Source: an uncultured Prevotella sp. (GTDB lineage: Bacteria; Bacteroidota; Bacteroidia; Bacteroidales; Bacteroidaceae). From it: a stretch of DNA of 44,954 nucleotides. A program made the translations under genes and the position numbers. Positions 6,990 to 14,183 of this stretch are shown one piece after another. Within the stretch, counting starts at the first letter, position 1, and each line of letters begins with the position of its first letter. The DNA lies in the NCBI GenBank assembly GCA_900315695.1, contig ONAE01000032.1:1-44954 (forward strand), in the 5' to 3' direction. The notes beneath the pieces were generated by a model. That model ran no database searches. It worked only from the letters and a program-made list of their open reading frames with translations, and was not told the DNA's origin.

Positions 6990-8096
6990 ATGAAAGTAGG
7001 AATTCCCAAGGAGATTAAGAACAATGAGAACCGTGTAGGTATGACGCCTGCGGGGGTGGCAGAGTTGGCACGTCGTGGACACGAGGTGAGTGTGCAGCAT
7101 ACGGCTGGTGAGGGCAGTGGCTTCTCGGATGACGAGTATGTGGCTGCCGGTGCGAGGATCCTCCCGACGATCGAGGCCGTGTATCGGGAGTGTGATATGA
7201 TCGTGAAGGTGAAGGAGCCTATCGAACCGGAGTATGAACTGGTGCGTCCGGGGCAGTTGCTCTTCACCTATTTTCATTTCGCGTGTGAGAAGGAGTTGAC
7301 GGATGCCATGCTGAAGAGCGGCGCCGTGTGTCTGGCGTATGAGACGGTGCAGTTGCCGAATGGCTCGCTGCCGCTGTTGCAGCCGATGAGTGAGGTGGCA
7401 GGACGTATGGCGACGCTGAACGGTGCCTACTATCTGCAGAAGACGAAGGGCGGTAAGGGTAAGTTGATCAGTGGCGTGCCCGGTGTGAGTCCTGCCAAGG
7501 TGTTGGTACTTGGCGGCGGTGTGGTAGGTGAGGCTGCTGCGATGATGGCGGCTGGCCTGGGTGCTGATGTCACCATCACGGATATCTCGCTGCCCAGACT
7601 GCGCCAGTTGGATATCGAGACACCTGCCAATGTGCACACGCTCTATTCGTCGGAGCACAATATCCGTCAGATGTTGCCGACGGTGGATATCGTGGTGGGT
7701 AGTGTGCTGGTGCCTGGTGACAAGACACCGCATCTGATCACGAAGGAGATGTTGAAACTGATGGAGCCAGGAACGGTGCTCGTGGATGTGGCGATCGATC
7801 AGGGCGGCTGCTTTGAGACGTCGAGACCGACGACCCACAGCGATCCTGTGTATATTGAAGACGGTATCCTGCATTACTGCGTGGCGAATATCCCCGGTGC
7901 GGTGCCCAACACCTCAACGCTGGCACTGACGAATGCCACCCTGCGTTATGCTTTAGCCTTGGCAGACAAGGGTTGGCAGAAGGCCTGCAAGGATGATGCG
8001 GCCTTGGCGAAGGGTCTGAATATCGTTGAGGGTAAGGTGGTGTTCAAGGCGGTGGCCGATGTCTTCGGTCTGCCTTACGAACCACTGGTCTTATAA
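6990..8096 (+). CDS. ald: Alanine dehydrogenase
   Basis: 368 residues, the usual length of the family. It reversibly oxidises L-alanine to pyruvate and ammonia with NAD. The N-terminal signature [20 protein letters not shown], the central HFACEKELT region (with the substrate-contacting His) and the Rossmann motif [22 protein letters not shown] (around 175) are all clear. I placed the start at the ATG at 6990 because it gives the canonical N-terminus and lies 37 bases after a good -7 box. An open frame reaching back to 6753 runs through that promoter and has no family match. The gene ends 20 bp before a two-hairpin terminator repeat and appears monocistronic. Confidence 0.95.
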   Translation: MKVGIPKEIKNNENRVGMTPAGVAELARRGHEVSVQHTAGEGSGFSDDEYVAAGARILPTIEAVYRECDMIVKVKEPIEPEYELVRPGQLLFTYFHFACEKELTDAMLKSGAVCLAYETVQLPNGSLPLLQPMSEVAGRMATLNGAYYLQKTKGGKGKLISGVPGVSPAKVLVLGGGVVGEAAAMMAAGLGADVTITDISLPRLRQLDIETPANVHTLYSSEHNIRQMLPTVDIVVGSVLVPGDKTPHLITKEMLKLMEPGTVLVDVAIDQGGCFETSRPTTHSDPVYIEDGILHYCVANIPGAVPNTSTLALTNATLRYALALADKGWQKACKDDAALAKGLNIVEGKVVFKAVADVFGLPYEPLVL

Positions 8097-8115
8097 GGCC
8101 GATTTGAAGCGTAAA

Positions 8116-8212
8116 CTCTTAAAATCTGTAAAATCAGCATTTTGATTCTTAATAAGAGTTAATGGAAAGAGGGATGTCCTGCGATTTGGGACAGCCCTCT
8201 TTTTCCTTTGCA
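8116..8212 (+). repeat. 97-bp two-hairpin repeat, copy 1
   Basis: Identical at 84 of 97 positions, without gaps, to 12937-13033. It contains an outer CTCTTA ... TAAGAG pair (8116-8121 with 8153-8158) and then the terminator hairpin at 8167-8204. Copy 1 follows ald; copy 2 follows the YARHG gene. It is directly followed by the WYL gene remnant. Confidence 0.75.
8167..8204 (+). terminator. Rho-independent terminator of ald
   Basis: Stem AAGAGGG (8167-8173) pairs with CCCTCTT (8195-8201). An inner GTCC/GGAC pair extends it, and T residues follow. It is part of the 97-bp repeat. Confidence 0.8.
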
Positions 8213-8214
8213 GC

Positions 8215-8272
8215 CAGAAATGGATTGAGGATCAGGAGACTGCTGGAACAGTCGCTCAAGCACTATTCTTAA
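8215..8272 (+). pseudogene. Deleted remnant of a WYL-domain regulator gene
   Basis: The first 21 bases code for QKWIEDQ, the same seven residues found in the intact WYL regulator at 13231 (there residues 30-36), with nearly identical DNA. After one extra base the sequence continues in another frame as RLLEQSLKHYS-stop, which matches the intact gene's C-terminus (RLLLSQSLQRYT). So a paralogous gene appears to have lost everything between its start region and its last 11 codons. It lies directly after repeat copy 1, as the intact WYL gene lies after copy 2. Its end overlaps the aat stop codon on the other strand. Confidence 0.6.
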
Positions 8273-8934
8273 AGCATATTAATGATTTTTATGTATTCTT
8301 CGTAAGGGATGAAGCGGCCACCCATGGTGCGCAGATGAGGCGTCTCAAACTGGCAGTCGATGACTCTGCCGCCATGGGCCTCTAACATACGGGCCAGAAA
8401 GATTAAGGCCAGCTTAGAGGCACTCGGCACCAAGGAGAACATACTCTCGCCAAAGAAGCATCTGCCCAGGGTGACGCCATAGAGTCCGCCTACCAACTGC
8501 GTGCCTTCCCATACTTCCACGCTGGCGGCAAAGCCCTGACGATACAATTCCGTATAGGCCTTGATGATATTGGGACCCAACCAGGCCCCTTCCAGTTCGT
8601 TGCGGTTCTGGGCGGTGGCGCAGCCTCGCATCACGCCCTCGAAGTCCTTGTTGATGGTGATGCGGTAGGGATTCTTCTTGAGGAGTTGCTTCATGGAGTG
8701 GCTCACATGAATCTCGCTGGGGAAGATGACAAACCGCTGAAGCGGACAGAACCATAGCGGCTCCTCTTGATCGCGGAATGAGAACCACGGGAAGAAACCG
8801 TTGGAGTAGGCGAGTAGCAGACGGTCGATACTCAGGTCGCCGCCTACTGCCACTAGTCCGTCTTCCTCTCCCAGATGAGGGTCGGGGAACCAGAGATTAT
8901 GATCTAATTGATAAACTGCCATCTTTCGTTTCAA
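8269..8934 (-). CDS. aat: Leucyl/phenylalanyl-tRNA-protein transferase
   Basis: 221 residues. Aat adds Leu or Phe from aminoacyl-tRNA to proteins with N-terminal Arg or Lys and so creates N-degrons. The family blocks are intact: FPDPHLGEEDGLVAVGGDLS, LLLAYSNGFFPWFS, SHSMKQLLKKNPYRITI, the VEVWEGTQLVGGLYGVTLG block and FFGESMFS near residue 155. The start overlaps the end of clpA by 38 bp; an internal ATG at 8922 is an alternative that still overlaps. The gene follows clpS and clpA on the same strand, giving adaptor, unfoldase and N-degron maker in one probable operon. Confidence 0.95.
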   Translation of the reverse strand: MKRKMAVYQLDHNLWFPDPHLGEEDGLVAVGGDLSIDRLLLAYSNGFFPWFSFRDQEEPLWFCPLQRFVIFPSEIHVSHSMKQLLKKNPYRITINKDFEGVMRGCATAQNRNELEGAWLGPNIIKAYTELYRQGFAASVEVWEGTQLVGGLYGVTLGRCFFGESMFSLVPSASKLALIFLARMLEAHGGRVIDCQFETPHLRTMGGRFIPYEEYIKIINML

Positions 8935-11116
8935 TCGTGACTTTTCCGCCTTGTTTCAGGGAGCCGAAGAGGATCTCACGCATGAGGAGCGGTTTGAGGC
9001 GCTGGGCTATCACACGATCCATCTCTCGGGCACCGTATTCGCGGGTGAAACCTTCGTCGAGCAACAGGGCAAAAGCCTCGTCGCTCAGTGTCATCTCCAC
9101 CTGTTTGGCAGTAAGCTTCTCCTGCAGTTCACCCAACTTCTTCTTCAGGATGAGTGTCGCCATCTCGCGATCCATATCGTTGAACACCACCGTACCAGTG
9201 AGACGGTTGATGAACTCGGGCTTGAAGGTCTTTTTCACCTGTTTCAGCATCGCCTCACCACGCGAGATGCCACCAGTAAAGCCGATATTAGCCTGACCTG
9301 CAAACTGAGCACCAGCATTCGAGGTCATAATCAGGATCACATTACGGAAGTCGGCCTTGCGTCCCTTGTTGTCTGTCAGTCGGGCATAGTCCATCACCTG
9401 AAGCAGGATGTTATAGATGTCCTGATGGGCTTTCTCGATCTCGTCGAGCAGCAGCACGCAGTTAGGCGTCTTACGGATGGCGTCAGTGAGCAGTCCGCCG
9501 TCCTCGTAACCCACATATCCTGCAGGCGAACCGATGAGTTTGGCTACGGTATGTTTCTCGGTATATTCACTCATGTCGAAGCGTAACAGCGTGATTCCCA
9601 GTTCTTTGGCGAGTACACGCGCCACTTCTGTCTTTCCCACACCAGTAGGACCGACAAACAACAGAGAGGCCAAAGGCTTGTTGTCATCCAACAGACCGGC
9701 CTTTGACATCTGGACCGACTCAACCACCTGTCGGATGGCCTCGTCCTGTCCATAGATCTTTGCCAGCAATCGGGGTGCGAGTGTCTCCAACTCGCTATTG
9801 TCTTCTTCGGCTTTCACCGCCATCGTATCTACCTTGCAGGTCTTTGCCAGAATGTCTGCGATATCAGCCTTTGTTACGATCATCTTCTTTTGCTTCTTAG
9901 CACTCACTTCTGAGGCTGCTCCAGCCTCGTCGATGAGGTCGATGGCCTTGTCGGGCAGGAATCGGTCGTTCACATATTTATAACTGGCATCCACAGCAAA
10001 GTCGAGAGCCGTCTCATCGTAGGTCACCTGATGGAACTCCTCGTATTGTGGGCGCAGCTGTTGTAGGATGTGCTTCGTCTCCTCTGGTGTAGGCTCAGGG
10101 ATGTCAATCTGCTGAAAGCGTCGCACGAGCCCTTTGGAGCGTGAGAAGTGACGGTTATATTCCTCGTAGGTGGTGGAGCCGATGAATCGGATGGTGCCTG
10201 ACTCCAGATAGGGCTTCAGCATGTTCGAGGCGTCCATCGCGCTCTCACCAATGGCACCAGCCCCCACTAACGTGTGGATCTCGTCGATATAGACGATATT
10301 GTTATCGCTCTCTTCCTGGATGCCGTCCATGATCATCTTGATGCGGTTCTCGAAATCACCGCGATACTGCGTGCCAGCCAGCAGAGTGCCGATGTCGAGC
10401 TGGTAGATGCGACTGCATTTCAGCCGATCAGGCACATTTCCTTCCTCAATCATCCTGGCCAGTCCCCATATCAGTGCCGTCTTGCCCACACCTGGTTCTC
10501 CCACATGCAGCGGGTTGTTCTTATCACGTCGGCAGAGCACCTGGATGGTACGCTCCAACTCTGATTCACGACCTATCAGAGGATTGTGGTTCTTGTACTG
10601 TTCGTTCATACAGGTCACAAGTCGTCGCCAGGCAGCTTCATGTTGATGTTCGCCCGTATCTTCCTCCAGATGGTCGCTGAATTCATAGATACTGATCAGT
10701 TCGCTCATGAAGTTGCTCTCTTTGTCGCCCAGGGCATCTTTCAGCAGATAACATGCCCACGACTCCTTGAGTTGCAGGATGCCCATCACCAGATGAGGGA
10801 TGTCGAGTGCCGGAGCACTGCTGTTCATCACTTGTGCGTAGGCTATATCGATCACCCGTCCCATGAGTGCCGATACCTCGGGCTCGTAGGTCTGGCCCTC
10901 TGGCACCACTTCGGTCTCTTCGAGTTTCTCTTCCAGCTTTTCTGCCAGTGTCGGCAGGTCGGCGTAGATATTGAATATATGCCCGAAACTGAACTCGTCG
11001 ATCAGTACCATCAACAGGTGTTCGGGCATGATAAATTCATGTCTGTATTCCTTGCAGCAGTCAACGGTCTCTTTCAGTACGGTGGCTGCACGTTTGGTTT
11101 GTTTGATCTCTGCCAT
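8897..11116 (-). CDS. clpA: ATP-dependent Clp protease ATPase subunit ClpA
   Basis: 739 residues, typical for ClpA. The N-domain (1-150) is followed by AAA module 1 (Walker A GEPGVGKT near 208, Walker B VYIDEIHTLVG near 275) and module 2 (Walker A GPTGVGKT near 485, LLLDEIEKAH near 552). There is no long middle coiled-coil, which separates it from ClpB/ClpC. An NIGFTGG loop near 620 is the IGF/IGL-type ClpP-docking loop. ClpA unfolds substrates and feeds them to ClpP; ClpS delivers N-degron substrates. It lies 11 bp after clpS and overlaps aat. No clpP is present in the window. Confidence 0.95.
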   Translation of the reverse strand: MAEIKQTKRAATVLKETVDCCKEYRHEFIMPEHLLMVLIDEFSFGHIFNIYADLPTLAEKLEEKLEETEVVPEGQTYEPEVSALMGRVIDIAYAQVMNSSAPALDIPHLVMGILQLKESWACYLLKDALGDKESNFMSELISIYEFSDHLEEDTGEHQHEAAWRRLVTCMNEQYKNHNPLIGRESELERTIQVLCRRDKNNPLHVGEPGVGKTALIWGLARMIEEGNVPDRLKCSRIYQLDIGTLLAGTQYRGDFENRIKMIMDGIQEESDNNIVYIDEIHTLVGAGAIGESAMDASNMLKPYLESGTIRFIGSTTYEEYNRHFSRSKGLVRRFQQIDIPEPTPEETKHILQQLRPQYEEFHQVTYDETALDFAVDASYKYVNDRFLPDKAIDLIDEAGAASEVSAKKQKKMIVTKADIADILAKTCKVDTMAVKAEEDNSELETLAPRLLAKIYGQDEAIRQVVESVQMSKAGLLDDNKPLASLLFVGPTGVGKTEVARVLAKELGITLLRFDMSEYTEKHTVAKLIGSPAGYVGYEDGGLLTDAIRKTPNCVLLLDEIEKAHQDIYNILLQVMDYARLTDNKGRKADFRNVILIMTSNAGAQFAGQANIGFTGGISRGEAMLKQVKKTFKPEFINRLTGTVVFNDMDREMATLILKKKLGELQEKLTAKQVEMTLSDEAFALLLDEGFTREYGAREMDRVIAQRLKPLLMREILFGSLKQGGKVTIETKDGSLSIRS

Positions 11117-11127
11117 TTCTTCCCTTT

Positions 11128-11436
11128 TTACTTTTCCTCAGGCTCCACGGTCAGTCTTAGTGGGAATCCTTCTTTACGTGCCATATTTGTGGCTTTATTC
11201 ACTTTTGAGGTGGCTACGTCATAACTGTAGATGCCTACTACCGCTTTGTCGGAGTGGTGTACCTGCAGCATCAGCGCTTCTGCTTCTGCCTCGCTCTTGT
11301 AAAATACCTGCGTCAGAATCTTTACCACAAATTCCATTGTGGTGAAGTCATCGTTATAGATAATCACTTTATAACGTCGCGGTTCCCGTAGGTCAGTCCG
11401 CTGCCGTTCTTTGATAGATGATTGTTCCTTGGGCAT
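11128..11436 (-). CDS. clpS: ClpS adaptor protein
   Basis: 102 residues. The core RRYKVIIYNDDFTTMEFVVKI contains the YNDD-x-T-T-M-E-F-V segment that forms the N-degron pocket, and VHHSDKAVVGIYSYDVA holds the conserved histidine region. ClpS binds proteins with N-terminal Leu, Phe, Tyr or Trp and passes them to ClpA. It is the first gene of clpS-clpA-aat and lies 11 bp before clpA. A -7 box (TATCTTTG, minus strand, 11479-11486) precedes it. Confidence 0.95.
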   Translation of the reverse strand: MPKEQSSIKERQRTDLREPRRYKVIIYNDDFTTMEFVVKILTQVFYKSEAEAEALMLQVHHSDKAVVGIYSYDVATSKVNKATNMARKEGFPLRLTVEPEEK

Positions 11437-11478
11437 GTTTTTGTTCCTATTGCTTGTCTTTGTATGATGAAACGGCTA

Positions 11479-11486
11479 CAAAGATA
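11479..11486 (-). promoter_or_regulatory. clpS: -7 element of the clpS-clpA-aat promoter
   Basis: TATCTTTG on the minus strand, 42 bases before the clpS ATG. TTTG occurs about 23 bases further upstream, slightly farther than usual for a -33 element. Confidence 0.5.
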
Positions 11487-11649
11487 CATCTATTTTTTGA
11501 AATATGAGTCAAAGTTTGAAAATAATCGAATCCTTCCTCAGATTTTTCGTCGAAGATACTAATTATTTTATAATGATACTGAGCAGCTGTCATCACAAGG
11601 GGACTGGCTGATAAACAAATGTGAAATAGTTCATTTCGCTGAAAGATAG

Positions 11650-11688
11650 AGCCGATTCGTTGAAGAGATTTTCACGAGTCGGCTTTTT
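11650..11688 (+). terminator. Hairpin with T tract in the clpS upstream region
   Basis: AGCCGATTCGT (11650-11660) pairs with ACGAGTCGGCT (11674-11684), one mismatch, loop 13 bases, followed by TTTT. No gene ends nearby on the plus strand, so the transcript it would stop is not evident. The stretch 11490-11645 before it shows nothing I can name. Confidence 0.5.
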
Positions 11689-11692
11689 GTGA

Positions 11693-11811
11693 TACCTTTG
11701 CATCGTCAAAACAAAGAAATAGTAGTTAGTTTTTTCATACATTGATAAGGTTTTAGGTTAGTTTTAATTGGTTATTGAGTAAACGGGGTGCAGTGATGCA
11801 CTCCGTTTTAT
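11693..11811 (+). ncRNA. Candidate small RNA between clpS and the YARHG gene
   Basis: A -7 box TACCTTTG stands at 11693-11700. About 80 bases later an 11-bp hairpin, AACGGGGTGCA-GTGA-TGCACTCCGTT (one G-T pair), is followed by TTTTA. This promoter-to-terminator layout would give an RNA of about 100 bases from near 11707 to 11811. No reading frame of useful length lies inside. It matches no RNA family I recognise. The alternative is a long attenuated leader for the YARHG gene, though that gene has its own promoter at 11873. Confidence 0.35.
11781..11811 (+). terminator. Terminator hairpin ending the candidate small RNA
   Basis: Stem AACGGGGTGCA / TGCACTCCGTT with a GTGA tetraloop and a short T tract. 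It lies just before direct repeat A. Confidence 0.6.
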
Positions 11812-11850
11812 GTTGATTATTTTCCTTTATTCGTCTTTGTATAGTTGCTG
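11805..11850 (+). repeat. Direct repeat A (about 45 bp)
   Basis: The stretch starting GTTTTATGTTGATTAT and ending TAGTTGCTG matches 14139-14182 with about five differences and one one-base gap. Copy B covers the last codons of the HAD gene. The two copies bracket the YARHG and WYL genes. Confidence 0.6.
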
Positions 11851-11872
11851 ATATTTTTTTTCGATTTTGGAA

Positions 11873-11902
11873 TACAACATATCGAATTATTTTGTATATT
11901 TG
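11873..11902 (+). promoter_or_regulatory. Promoter of the YARHG gene, conserved 30-bp block (copy 2)
   Basis: The -7 box TATATTTG is at 11895-11902, with TACAACATATCGAATT starting exactly 22 bases upstream. Same layout as the blocks before ald and the DUF1593-like gene. Confidence 0.6.
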
Positions 11903-11927
11903 CGCCAAAATACTTAATAAACTGAAG

Positions 11928-12929
11928 ATGAAACAAAAGATTTTTTTGACAGCAGTCTTGATGTGGACTGTCGTGACGGCTTCTGCACAAGATGGGCAGA
12001 GAGTGATTGATGGCTCACAGTGGAATATTGGTTGGGCTCAGTTTGAGGCGCACGTAAAGCCTGCGCTTATCCAGATGACATCGGTGAATGAAGGTGAACC
12101 GATGGCGTTTGTGTTGGTGCCCGAAGGTCCCACGAAGTTTATTTATGCTAAGGCTCCGGAGGATCTGGGTGAGGATCCGAAGATCATACCTGTGGATTCG
12201 AAGGTGGTGCTGAAGAACCAGGAGGGATTGAAAGTATTGATCTTCTATGATGAACAGGGCAGAATTGAGGACGGAATGTTCTATACGTTTGATCCCATCT
12301 GGCATAATTCTGCTTGGGATGTCATCCCGGAGATCTGTGGTAAGTTCGCCATCGGACCTCGTCCTCAGGAGGGTGAACCTGACAATCGGGAACGACTAGT
12401 CATCGAGCAGTTGGACCTTGTGTATAGAGGTGTCAGAACTGATTATAATGTGGAAATCTTCAATGATCTGGCTTTGAATGTCATCACGATTGCACCAGGC
12501 TCGGATCTCTCTGGCAGCTGGTATGTCATTCCTACCGTATCAGGCCTGAACCTTTATGAGTGTATGAAAAATGAGTATGGACAGTTCGTGAAGGTGGGTC
12601 GCACGTTGTCGCTCTATTATGAGGATCCGGAGAAGGGACGTTGGCAGTTTGCTTCTGATGCGATGCATAACCGTCGGACCTTAGGTCATTATCGTAAGTC
12701 ATCGCTCAGACTGATGCGTAATGAGATCCTAGCCCGTCATGGGTATAAGTTCTCAGCAAAGGATCTGGTGGCGTATTTCACCAGTCAGCCTTGGTATAAG
12801 CCGGCAGAATCAAATGATAAGATCCGCCTCTCCATCTACGAGCAGATGACATTGGCTCTGATACAGGCTGAAGAACGTATGCCTGACAGCAAACGTCATC
12901 CGATAGAGGAGGATCCAATCTGGAAGTAA
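11928..12929 (+). CDS. Secreted YARHG-domain protein
   Basis: 333 residues. I chose the ATG at 11928, which opens a clear Sec signal peptide (MKQKIFLTAVLMWTVVTASA, probable cleavage after ASA). Near residues 255-290, LMRNEILARHGYKFSAKDL followed by YFTSQPWYKP is a good YARHG domain, an extracellular domain of unknown function. The region before it is beta-rich and unassigned. The first 20 codons are nearly identical in DNA to those of the DUF1593-like gene at 14892. It is followed by repeat copy 2 with a terminator, so it looks monocistronic. Confidence 0.8.
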   Translation: MKQKIFLTAVLMWTVVTASAQDGQRVIDGSQWNIGWAQFEAHVKPALIQMTSVNEGEPMAFVLVPEGPTKFIYAKAPEDLGEDPKIIPVDSKVVLKNQEGLKVLIFYDEQGRIEDGMFYTFDPIWHNSAWDVIPEICGKFAIGPRPQEGEPDNRERLVIEQLDLVYRGVRTDYNVEIFNDLALNVITIAPGSDLSGSWYVIPTVSGLNLYECMKNEYGQFVKVGRTLSLYYEDPEKGRWQFASDAMHNRRTLGHYRKSSLRLMRNEILARHGYKFSAKDLVAYFTSQPWYKPAESNDKIRLSIYEQMTLALIQAEERMPDSKRHPIEEDPIWK

Positions 12930-12936
12930 ATGTGAT

Positions 12937-13033
12937 CTCTTAAAATCTGTAAATTCGGCCGTATAATTCTTAATAAGAGTTAAGCAAAAGAGGGGTGTCC
13001 TGCGAATTGGGACAGCCCTCTTTTTATTTTGCA
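12937..13033 (+). repeat. 97-bp two-hairpin repeat, copy 2
   Basis: Gap-free match, 84 of 97 positions, to 8116-8212. It starts 8 bp after the stop codon of the YARHG gene; copy 1 starts 20 bp after ald. Differences cluster in the spacer between the two hairpins, so the stems are the conserved part. Confidence 0.75.
12988..13025 (+). terminator. Terminator of the YARHG gene
   Basis: Stem AAGAGGG / CCCTCTT with inner GTCC/GGAC and a T tract. It is inside repeat copy 2. Confidence 0.8.
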
Positions 13034-13073
13034 CTCGAAATTTAAACATAATTGTAGAACTAAAAACTTTAGA

Positions 13074-13178
13074 ATGATGGCTGGATTATTTATCATTTTC
13101 GTCACAACTGTTGCGCTTGCCAATATGTTCAGTGACTTTATTAAAACCAACGATGAAAATATGAGCTGTAAAAGCTGA
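13074..13178 (+). CDS. Possible 34-residue small membrane protein
   Basis: ATG-ATG opens a 34-codon frame: MMAGLFIIFVTTVALANMF, then a polar tail ending SCKS. The first half is a plausible single membrane helix. It fills the gap between repeat copy 2 and the WYL promoter and is in the same direction as both. No ribosome binding site stands out, which is normal in this phylum. Chance occurrence is quite possible in so short a frame. Confidence 0.25.
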   Translation: MMAGLFIIFVTTVALANMFSDFIKTNDENMSCKS

Positions 13179-13196
13179 TATTACGATTTTTTCTTG

Positions 13197-13204
13197 TACC
13201 TTTG
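13197..13204 (+). promoter_or_regulatory. -7 element of the WYL gene promoter
   Basis: TACCTTTG, 26 bases before the ATG at 13231. Confidence 0.5.
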
Positions 13205-13230
13205 CAGTTGCAAATGAAATTGGAATAGCA

Positions 13231-14124
13231 ATGAAGCAATCACAGATCTTTCAGCAATATGTGTGGCTGATCTCCACCCTTCGGAGATATCGGCGCATGA
13301 CCTTCGAGGAACTCAACCAAAAATGGATTGAGGATCAGGTGACGGATGGTAATCCCCTGCAGCGTTCGACGTTCAACCGTCATCGTGACGCTATCCTGAA
13401 TATCGTGGGACTGATCATCGAGTGCGATCAGGCGAATGGTTACAAGTACTATATCGCCAATCCTGAGGTGCTGGAGGATGACTCTATTGAACGATGGCTT
13501 TTTTCTACGCTTACCGTCAGTACGATTCTTTCTGACAGTGTGGCGGTAAAAGATAGGATTATCCTTGAGAATGTTCCTGTGGGTGAGTATTATCTGCCTG
13601 TGCTGATTCAGGCGATGAAGCTGAACCGCCGTATCGTGATGAGATATCAGCGTTTTAATGGGGAACCCTATGAGAAGACGGTGGAGCCGTATTCCTTGAG
13701 ACTCTGTAAGCAACGTTGGTATCTGCTGGTGTTCACAGGTCATCATATCGCCACTTATGCACTCGACCGAATGTTGTCGGTAGAGATGACGAACGAGACC
13801 TTTAAGATGCCTGATGAATTCTCGCCAGAGGCCTATTTCGCAGAGTATTTCGGTGTGTTGACGAATGAGACGCCGTTGGCACATGTGGTGGTGCGTGCCT
13901 ATGGGCGCACGTCGAATTATCTGCGCACGTTGCCGCTTCATGCTTCCCAGCGCGAGGTAGCCAGCTGTGAGGATTATACTGATTATTCTTTTGACATCCG
14001 ACCTACGGCAGACTTCATCGGTGAGCTGTTGTCGTATGATGTAGGGCTTGAAGTGCTACAGCCCGCCGATCTCCGAGAGAAGATCCGGCTCTTGTTGTCA
14101 CAATCACTTCAGCGATATACTTAA
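13231..14124 (+). CDS. WYL-domain transcriptional regulator
   Basis: 297 residues. The N-terminal part (1-95) has a helix-turn-helix-like region (MTFEELNQKW, then RSTFNRHRDAI as likely recognition helix). The WYL domain spans about 125-200 and includes the literal signature in KQRWYLLV near 161 and the ATYALDRM element. A C-terminal WCX-like extension follows. WYL domains sense ligands such as nucleotides or nucleic acid and regulate defence, DNA repair or metabolic genes. A remnant of a second copy is present at 8215-8272. The gene stands alone and converges on the HAD gene. Confidence 0.85.
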   Translation: MKQSQIFQQYVWLISTLRRYRRMTFEELNQKWIEDQVTDGNPLQRSTFNRHRDAILNIVGLIIECDQANGYKYYIANPEVLEDDSIERWLFSTLTVSTILSDSVAVKDRIILENVPVGEYYLPVLIQAMKLNRRIVMRYQRFNGEPYEKTVEPYSLRLCKQRWYLLVFTGHHIATYALDRMLSVEMTNETFKMPDEFSPEAYFAEYFGVLTNETPLAHVVVRAYGRTSNYLRTLPLHASQREVASCEDYTDYSFDIRPTADFIGELLSYDVGLEVLQPADLREKIRLLLSQSLQRYT

Positions 14125-14138
14125 CGAAAATTAATCAA

Positions 14139-14183
14139 GTTTTATGCTGATTATCTTCCCTTATTCGTCTATAGTAGTTGCTG
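14139..14183 (+). repeat. Direct repeat B (about 45 bp)
   Basis: Partner of repeat A at 11805-11850. It begins 14 bases after the WYL stop codon and runs into the last five codons of the HAD gene on the minus strand. Confidence 0.6.

Noticed and set aside
6846-7874. 342-codon open frame on the minus strand across ald
   Set aside because: Antisense shadow of a highly conserved gene; its protein is His/Arg-rich without domains and has no promoter.
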